Of a stretch of 36,201 nucleotides of DNA, positions 30,835-36,201 are shown piece by piece (the first letter of the stretch is position 1; every line of letters starts with the position of its first letter). This stretch comes from an uncultured Oscillibacter sp. (GTDB lineage: Bacteria; Bacillota; Clostridia; Oscillospirales; Oscillospiraceae), in the NCBI GenBank assembly GCA_910586735.1, contig CAJUJW010000024.1, positions 1 to 36,201 of the forward strand. The letters are read 5' to 3'. The translations under genes were made by a program, and so were the position numbers. The notes beneath the pieces are model-generated. The model made no database searches, was not told the DNA's origin, and saw only the letters and a list, made by a program, of their open reading frames with translations.

Positions 30835-32757
30835 ATGAAAATTTTGTATGTGACCAGCGAAGCGGTCCCCTTCTGTAAAACCGGCGGCCTCGCCGACGTG
30901 GCCGGCTCCCTGCCCCCCGCCCTGGCGGAGCAGGGCGCCGAGGTGGCCGTGATCCTGCCCCTGTACGCCAGGGTCCGGGACCGCTTTGGAGACCAGCTGA
31001 AATTTGAGCGCTATGACTACGTGGACCTGGCCTGGCGGCACAGCTACTGCGGACTGTTCTCCCTGGAGAAGGACGGCGTGACCTGGTACTTCCTGGACAA
31101 CGAGCAGTATTTCAACCGGGGCACCCTCTACGGCCAGGCCGACGACGGCGAGCGCTTCGCCTTCTTCTCCCGGGCCGTGGTGCGGATGCTGGACCACCTG
31201 AAATTCTGGCCCGACGTGATCAACTGCAACGACTGGCAGTCCGCCCTGGTGCCCATCTACCTGAAGGACGACGGCGTCCGGGAGGAACGCTTCCGCTCCA
31301 TCAAGACCGTGCTCACCATCCACAACATTGAGTACCAGGGCCGCTACAACCCCTATGTCCTGGGCGAGCTCTTCGGCCTGGACGCCGGCTGGGTCAAGGA
31401 CGGCACCATGCTGATGGACGGGGACGTGAACCTCCTCAAGGGGGCCGTCCTCTGCTCCGACGCCGTGAACACGGTCTCCCCCACCTACGCCAATGAGCTG
31501 AAAATGCCCTACTTCGCCCACCGGATGGAGAGCATCATGCGCCAGTGCTCCAACAAGCTCTCCGGCGTGCTGAACGGAATCGACATGAAGCTCTACGACC
31601 CCAGGACCGACGAGCGCATCCTGAAAAACTTCTCTATTGAGGACATGGCCGGCAAGGACGAATGCAAGACCGAGCTCCAGCGGATGGTGGGTCTGCGGGA
31701 GGAGCCCCACACCCCCATCGTGGCCATGGTCAGCCGCCTGGTGTCCCACAAGGGCCTGGACCTGATCTGCGAGGTGCTCCACGACATGATGGAGCTGCCC
31801 ATGCAGCTGGTGGTTCTGGGCACCGGCGACCAGCGCTATGAGGAGTTCTTCCACTGGGCCGCCCAGCAGTACCCCGGCCGCATGGCCGTCCGCATGGACT
31901 ACAACGAGGATTTGTCCATGGCGATTTACGCCGGCGCGGACCTGTTCCTCATGCCCTCCAAGAGCGAGCCCTGCGGCCTGAGCCAGATGATTGCCATGCG
32001 CTACGGCACGCTGCCCATCGTCCGGGAGACCGGCGGGCTGAAAGACACCGTCCAGCCCCACGACGACTATAATGGCGTTGGAAACGGATTCAGCTTCACC
32101 AACTACTCCAGCGGAGACATGCTCCACGTCATCCGGGAGGCCGTCTACCTCTACAAGGACTACCCGGACCTCTTCAGCAACCTGCGCCAGCGGGCCATGT
32201 CCTGCGATTTCAGCTGGGCCCGCAGCGCCCGGGAGTATCTCCGCATTTACGCCACCATCACCGGCCAGCCCTGGCCCATCCCCCTGGAGACCACCCGCGC
32301 CGCCGATGCGCCCGCACCCGCTGAGGAGGCTACTCCTGTTGAGGAAGCTGCTCCTGCCGCAGAGGCCGTCCCCGCTGAGGAACCCGCTCCTGTTGCTGAG
32401 GTTGCCCCCGCTGAGGAACCCGCTCCTGCCGCAGAGGCCGTCCCCGCTGAGGAACCCGCTCCTGTTGCTGAGGTTGCCCCCGCTGAGGAACCCGCTCCTG
32501 CCGCAGAGGCCACCACCGCTGAGGAACCCGCTCCTGCCGCAGAGGCCGCCCCCGCTGAGGAACCCGCTCCTGCCGAGGAGACCGTCCCCGCCGAGGAAAA
32601 GAAGCCGGCCAAGAAGACCCAGAAGGCCGCAGCGAAGACCGAGGAAAAGGCTGAGAAGGCCGAAAAGAAAACCGCCAAAAAGGCCGTAAAGGCCACCACC
32701 GCGAAAACTACAATCGCAAAGAAAGGAACCGCTGGAAAGAAAAAGTCCGCGGAGTGA
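30835..32757 (+). CDS. glgA: Glycogen synthase with acidic repeat and lysine-rich C-terminal tail
   Basis: A 640-residue GT5 glycogen synthase that elongates alpha-1,4-glucan from ADP-glucose. The donor-binding motif KTGGLADVAGSLP lies at about residues 18-30. Other family segments are INCNDWQSALVPIYL, TIHNIEYQGRY, VSPTYANEL, VSRLVSHKGLDL and MPSKSEPCGLSQMIAMRYG, all intact. The enzyme proper ends near residue 487, close to the usual 477-490. Residues 488-640 are extra: about 100 residues of Ala/Pro/Glu repeats (units like PAEEPAPVAEVA), then about 53 residues rich in Lys and Ala. This makes a disordered tail with a negative part followed by a positive part. AAAAGGAG lies eight bases before the ATG. 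The gene ends just ahead of glgP, whose ATG follows eight bases later. Confidence 0.95.
   Translation: MKILYVTSEAVPFCKTGGLADVAGSLPPALAEQGAEVAVILPLYARVRDRFGDQLKFERYDYVDLAWRHSYCGLFSLEKDGVTWYFLDNEQYFNRGTLYGQADDGERFAFFSRAVVRMLDHLKFWPDVINCNDWQSALVPIYLKDDGVREERFRSIKTVLTIHNIEYQGRYNPYVLGELFGLDAGWVKDGTMLMDGDVNLLKGAVLCSDAVNTVSPTYANELKMPYFAHRMESIMRQCSNKLSGVLNGIDMKLYDPRTDERILKNFSIEDMAGKDECKTELQRMVGLREEPHTPIVAMVSRLVSHKGLDLICEVLHDMMELPMQLVVLGTGDQRYEEFFHWAAQQYPGRMAVRMDYNEDLSMAIYAGADLFLMPSKSEPCGLSQMIAMRYGTLPIVRETGGLKDTVQPHDDYNGVGNGFSFTNYSSGDMLHVIREAVYLYKDYPDLFSNLRQRAMSCDFSWARSAREYLRIYATITGQPWPIPLETTRAADAPAPAEEATPVEEAAPAAEAVPAEEPAPVAEVAPAEEPAPAAEAVPAEEPAPVAEVAPAEEPAPAAEATTAEEPAPAAEAAPAEEPAPAEETVPAEEKKPAKKTQKAAAKTEEKAEKAEKKTAKKAVKATTAKTTIAKKGTAGKKKSAE
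32326..32577 (+). repeat. 36-bp tandem repeats in the glgA tail
   Basis: Seven in-frame 36-base units (12 codons each) starting at 32326, 32362, 32398, 32434, 32470, 32506 and 32542. Two neighbouring 72-base blocks, 32362-32433 and 32434-32505, are identical base for base, which points to a recent duplication. Since the unit is a multiple of three, slippage would change tail length without breaking the frame. Confidence 0.9.
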
Positions 32758-32765
32758 GAACGTCT

Positions 32766-35201
32766 ATGGCATCCATTACAACGAAACAGCTGGAAAAATC
32801 CCTGTCCGCCAAACTGATGACCAACTTTGGCAAGGCCGCCGACGAGGCCACGGAAGGCGAGATGATGCGGGCCAGCGCCCTGGTCCTCCGGGACATGATG
32901 GCCGTCCGGGAAGTGGAAACCCGGAAAAAGACCCGCCAGAATAAGAAAAAGCAGGTACACTATCTGTCCATGGAATTTCTCATGGGCCGCAGCCTGATGA
33001 AGAACGCCTACAACCTGGGGCTGCTGCCCCAGCTGAAGGAGGCGCTGGAGCATCTGGGCTTCAAGGCGGCGGACATCTTCGAGATGGAGCCCGACGCCGC
33101 CCTGGGCAACGGCGGCCTGGGCCGCCTGGCCGCCTGCTACCTGGACTCCATGACCACGCTGGAGATCCCCGCCACCGGCTACTCCATCTGCTACGAGCTG
33201 GGCCTCTTCAAGCAGAAGATCGTGGAGGGCCAGCAGGTGGAGCTCCCCGACCACTGGAAGGACCTGGGCGCGGCCTGGCTGCTGCCCAAGCCCGCTGAGG
33301 CCCAGCAAGTCTCCTTCGGCGGCACCCTCCGGGAGTTCTGGGCCGACGGGTATCTCCACACCGTCAACGAAAACGCCACCACGGTCCAGGCAGTGCCCTA
33401 TGACATGGAAATTGCCGGATACGGCACGGACCACGTCAACGTCCTGCGCCTCTGGGAGCCCCGCCCCACCAAGCCCCTGGACATGAGCCTCTTCGGCCGG
33501 GGCGAGTACCTGAAAGCCTCCGAGGAGGAGACCATGGCGGAGACCATCGCCAAGGTGCTCTACCCCGAGGACAACCACATCGAGGGCAAGTCCCTGCGAT
33601 TGAAGCAGCAGTATTTCTTCGTCTCCGCCACCATCCAGTCCATCACCGCCAAACACCTGGATACTTACGGGACGCTGAAAAACTTCCACGAGAAAAATGT
33701 CATCCAGATCAACGACACCCACCCCACCCTGGTCATCCCGGAGCTGATGCGCATTCTCATTGACGACACGGGAATGAACTGGGACGACGCCTGGTATATC
33801 ACCACCCACTCCGTGGCCTACACCAACCACACGGTCCTGGCCGAGGCCCTGGAGCGCTGGCCCCAGACCCTGATGGAGCGCCGCCTCCCCCGCGTCTGGC
33901 AGATCATCCAGGAGATTTCCAACCGCTGGCAGCGGAAGGTGGAGGACTACTACCACGACCCCGCCAAGACCAAGGAAATGGCCATCGTCTGGGACGGCCA
34001 GGTCCGCATGGCCAATCTGTGCATCGCCGGGGGCATGGCGGTCAACGGCGTGTCCGCCCTGCACTCCGACATCCTGCGGAACGACGTGTTCAAGGACGCC
34101 TGCGGCATGGAGCCCAAAAAATTCCAGAACGTCACCAACGGCATCGACCACCGCCGCTGGCTCAGCGAAATCAACCCCGGCCTGGACGGCCTCATCAAGG
34201 ACCTGACCGGCGGGGACGCCTACCTGTCCGACGCCTCCGTCCTCCAGAAGCTGGACGCCTACGCCGATGACAAAACCGTTCTGGACCGCCTGGCGGAGAT
34301 CAAGCGGAAGAACAAGGAGCTTTTCGCCGTCCACGCCAAGAGGAGCCGGGGAGTCCTTCTGAACCCCGACGCCATCTTCGACGTGCAGGTGAAGCGCCTC
34401 CACGAGTACAAGCGGCAGCTGCTGAACGTGCTGCACATCATCGCCCTCTACCAGCGCCTGCGGGACGACCCCAACGCCATCACCCAGCCCCACACCTTCC
34501 TCTTCGGCGCGAAGGCGGCCCCGGGCTATGAGGTGGCCAAGCGGATCATCCGCCTGATCAACTCCCTGGCGGACCAGATTGAGCACGACCCCATCTGCAA
34601 GGATAAGCTCCAGGTGGTCTTCCTGGAGAATTACCGGGTCTCCCTGGCGGAGGTGCTGATGCCCGCCAGCGAGGTGAGCCAGCAGATTTCCACCGCCGGC
34701 AAAGAGGCCAGCGGCACCGGAAACATGAAATTCATGATGAACGGGGCCCTGACCGTGGGCACCCTGGACGGCGCCAACGTGGAGATGCACGAGGTCCTGG
34801 GAGACGAGAATATGTTCCTCTTCGGCCTCCACGCCGACGAGGTGGAGCACATGAAGCGGGAGGGCTACGTGCCTCAGCGCTGGTACAACAAGGACGAGCG
34901 CCTCCGCAAGGCCATGGACGCCCTGCGCACCGGCTTCCGGGACGGCGTGCGCTATGACGACCTCTATCAGCGGCTCCTGCTGGGCATGGGCGGCAGCCCC
35001 GCCGACGAGTATTTCCTCCTGGCGGACTTCGCCTCCTACTGCGAGGCGGAAAAGCGCATGGTGAGAACCTACGCGGACCCCGCCGCCTGGAACCGGATGA
35101 GCCTCCACAACATCGCCCGCAGCGGCATCTTCGCCGCCGACCGGGCCATCGCCCAATACGCGGAGAATATCTGGCACGTACCGCACCGTACTTTTTCTTG
35201 A
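32766..35201 (+). CDS. glgP: Glycogen phosphorylase
   Basis: An 811-residue GT35 phosphorylase that releases glucose-1-phosphate from glycogen ends using pyridoxal phosphate. Signature segments are VHYLSMEFLMGRSL, ALGNGGLGRLAACYLDS, INDTHPTLVIPELMRIL and the cofactor site EASGTGNMKFMMNGALT with Lys655. Length is normal. I chose the ATG at 32766, which has a GGAG eleven bases upstream; an in-frame GTG at 32754 overlaps the end of glgA and lacks a ribosome binding site. The last five codons (RTFS and the stop) lie inside dispersed repeat B, so the natural C-terminus has been replaced or extended by the repeat. It works with the synthase in the same transcript to balance storage and release. Confidence 0.96.
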   Translation: MASITTKQLEKSLSAKLMTNFGKAADEATEGEMMRASALVLRDMMAVREVETRKKTRQNKKKQVHYLSMEFLMGRSLMKNAYNLGLLPQLKEALEHLGFKAADIFEMEPDAALGNGGLGRLAACYLDSMTTLEIPATGYSICYELGLFKQKIVEGQQVELPDHWKDLGAAWLLPKPAEAQQVSFGGTLREFWADGYLHTVNENATTVQAVPYDMEIAGYGTDHVNVLRLWEPRPTKPLDMSLFGRGEYLKASEEETMAETIAKVLYPEDNHIEGKSLRLKQQYFFVSATIQSITAKHLDTYGTLKNFHEKNVIQINDTHPTLVIPELMRILIDDTGMNWDDAWYITTHSVAYTNHTVLAEALERWPQTLMERRLPRVWQIIQEISNRWQRKVEDYYHDPAKTKEMAIVWDGQVRMANLCIAGGMAVNGVSALHSDILRNDVFKDACGMEPKKFQNVTNGIDHRRWLSEINPGLDGLIKDLTGGDAYLSDASVLQKLDAYADDKTVLDRLAEIKRKNKELFAVHAKRSRGVLLNPDAIFDVQVKRLHEYKRQLLNVLHIIALYQRLRDDPNAITQPHTFLFGAKAAPGYEVAKRIIRLINSLADQIEHDPICKDKLQVVFLENYRVSLAEVLMPASEVSQQISTAGKEASGTGNMKFMMNGALTVGTLDGANVEMHEVLGDENMFLFGLHADEVEHMKREGYVPQRWYNKDERLRKAMDALRTGFRDGVRYDDLYQRLLLGMGGSPADEYFLLADFASYCEAEKRMVRTYADPAAWNRMSLHNIARSGIFAADRAIAQYAENIWHVPHRTFS

Positions 35202-35276
35202 AAGAAAAAGTAGGCAAAAAGAACTTTAGCGCGCTCTGATTGACTGGATGTTGTTTTAGCTGAAGCGACGGCAACG
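35187..35276 (-). repeat. Dispersed intergenic repeat, copy B
   Basis: The inverted counterpart of repeat A (24930-25019), with no gaps over 90 bases. It starts inside the last codons of glgP and carries the hairpin TACTTTTTCTT / AAGAAAAAGTA, then GGCAAAAAGAACTTTAGCGC. In both copies the hairpin end faces the upstream gene, so the element is oriented with transcription. Confidence 0.75.
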
Positions 35277-35285
35277 GAAAACAGC

Positions 35286-35324
35286 AAAAGGGACGTATCC
35301 GTTCTGGATACGTCCCTTCCTTTT
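35286..35324. terminator. Bidirectional terminator between glgP and thrS
   Basis: GGGACGTATCC and GGATACGTCCC pair exactly around a five-base loop. AAAA precedes the stem and TTCCTTTT follows it. It lies between two converging genes. Confidence 0.9.
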
Positions 35325-35335
35325 ATACGTTCAGT

Positions 35336-36201
35336 TTACATAATAACCTTGCTGTCAACCTCTTCCCGCAGCTTAGCGGCGAAGTCCTCCAGGCTCATGG
35401 CCCCCAGGTCCTCGCCGGAACGGGTGCGGACGGAGACGGTTTTGTTCTCCACGTCCCGGTCGCCCACCACCAGCATGTAGGGAACCTTCTCCAGGGTGGC
35501 CTCCCGGATCTTTTTGCCGATCTTCTCGTTGCGCACGTCGGTCTCCACCCGGAAGCCCTTCTGGTCCAGGGCGGCGGCCACCTCAGCGGCGTAGGCGTCC
35601 GCCCGGTCGGTGACTGTTAAGGTTTTCACCTGTACAGGGCTGAGCCACAGCGGGAAAGCGCCGGCGAAGTGCTCGGTGATGACGCCGATGAAGCGCTCGA
35701 TGGAGCCCAGGACCACCCGGTGGATCATGACGGGGCGGTGCTTCGCGCCGTCCTCGCCGGTGTACTCCAGCTCGAAGCGCTCAGGCAGCTGGCTGTCCAG
35801 CTGGATGGTGCCGCACTGCCAGGTCCGGCCCAGGGAGTCCGCCAGGTGGAAGTCCAGCTTGGGCCCGTAGAACGCGCCGTCTCCCTCGTTGATGACAAAG
35901 TCCTTCCCCATGTCGGTGATGGCGGCTTTCAGAATCTCCTGGTTCCGTTCCCACTCCTCCACGGTGCCGATGTGGTCCTCCGGCATGGTGGAGAGCTCGA
36001 TGGTATAGGTGAGGCCGAAGGTGGAGTACACCTCGTCGAAGAGGCGCACGGTCTCCTGGATGACATCCTGCATCTGCTCCCGGGTCATGAAGACGTGGGC
36101 GTCGTCCTGGTTGAAGCAGCGCACCCGGAACAGGCCGTGGAGGGCGCCGGACAGCTCGTGGCGGTGGACCAGGCCGATCTCCCCCACCCGCAGGGGCAGG
36201 T
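35336..36201 (-). CDS. thrS: Threonine-tRNA ligase, C-terminal part (partial)
   Basis: The last 288 codons of a class II aminoacyl-tRNA synthetase; the 5' part lies beyond the window edge, as the frame stays open to 36201. Threonyl-tRNA synthetase marks are GEIGLVHRHELSGALHGLFR (motif 2), QDDAHVFMTREQM, EGDGAFYGPKLDFHLADSLG, WQCGTIQLDSQLPERF, and motif 3 in HRVVLGSIERFIGVITEHF. The C-terminal anticodon-binding domain runs from ALPLW-like FPLWLSPVQVKTLTV to the end, with GKKIREATLEKVPYMLVVG. The zinc-site Cys and His partly lie in the segment missing here. A leader T-box, common for this gene in Firmicutes, would be outside the window. Confidence 0.95.
   Translation of the reverse strand, partial: LPLRVGEIGLVHRHELSGALHGLFRVRCFNQDDAHVFMTREQMQDVIQETVRLFDEVYSTFGLTYTIELSTMPEDHIGTVEEWERNQEILKAAITDMGKDFVINEGDGAFYGPKLDFHLADSLGRTWQCGTIQLDSQLPERFELEYTGEDGAKHRPVMIHRVVLGSIERFIGVITEHFAGAFPLWLSPVQVKTLTVTDRADAYAAEVAAALDQKGFRVETDVRNEKIGKKIREATLEKVPYMLVVGDRDVENKTVSVRTRSGEDLGAMSLEDFAAKLREEVDSKVIM

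Noticed and set aside
32326..32577. Tandem repeats as a CRISPR array
   Set aside because: Units are contiguous, in frame with glgA and have no spacers.
32247..35186. 979-codon open frame on the minus strand
   Set aside because: It is antisense to glgP and the end of glgA. The plus-strand frame has intact phosphorylase motifs.

Overview
The window looks like chromosomal DNA of a GC-rich, motile gut-type Firmicute, most likely of the Oscillospiraceae/Clostridiales. This rests on a glgBCDAP operon that includes the Firmicute-typical glgD, strong AGGAGG ribosome binding sites with several TTG starts, a flagellin behind a sigma-28-type promoter, and a Gram-positive-type pel locus. Species assignment is inference. 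No rRNA, tRNA, CRISPR array, complete insertion sequence or prophage was seen.

Layout. (1) 1-2.5 kb: the 3' end of a metallophosphoesterase gene converges on a large flagellin gene. The flagellin has a normal N-terminal half of the filament core but stops before the C-terminal D1/D0 helices. (2) 2.5-17.9 kb, all on the minus strand: an exopolysaccharide locus. Read in transcription order it is pelD (SDR-like domain + membrane + GAF + degenerate GGDEF), pelE-like, pelA/DUF2194-like, pelF, pelG, a large membrane protein, a GT2 glycosyltransferase, a DUF2304-GT4 fusion, a second GT2 and a DUF4874/DUF4832 protein. Its promoter at about 17.92 kb is surrounded by four related AT-rich inverted repeats that look like operators. 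(3) 18.1-20.6 kb: an overlapping pair on the same strand, a metallo-beta-lactamase-fold protein and a GAF-HD-GYP c-di-GMP phosphodiesterase. PelD keeps an RxxD c-di-GMP site, so the phosphodiesterase and the polysaccharide locus may form one signalling circuit. (4) 20.7-25.9 kb: an ECF sigma factor with its probable anti-sigma partner, an AT-rich CPBP membrane protease, a dicarboxylate/amino-acid symporter, an aspartate/glutamate racemase and a TSUP (TauE/SafE) permease, each set bounded by terminators. (5) 26.0-35.2 kb, plus strand: the glycogen genes glgB, glgC, glgD, then glgA and glgP behind a second promoter. (6) 35.3 kb to the end: the 3' part of thrS on the minus strand.

The least expected features are: long charged low-complexity tails on both GlgB (basic, histone H1-like) and GlgA (acidic repeats followed by a lysine-rich end); a roughly 90-bp dispersed repeat found twice, each time fused to the stop codon of the preceding gene and once supplying the last codons of glgP; the SDR domain on PelD, which has lost its catalytic lysine; the operator-like repeats around the pel promoter; and the flagellin truncation.
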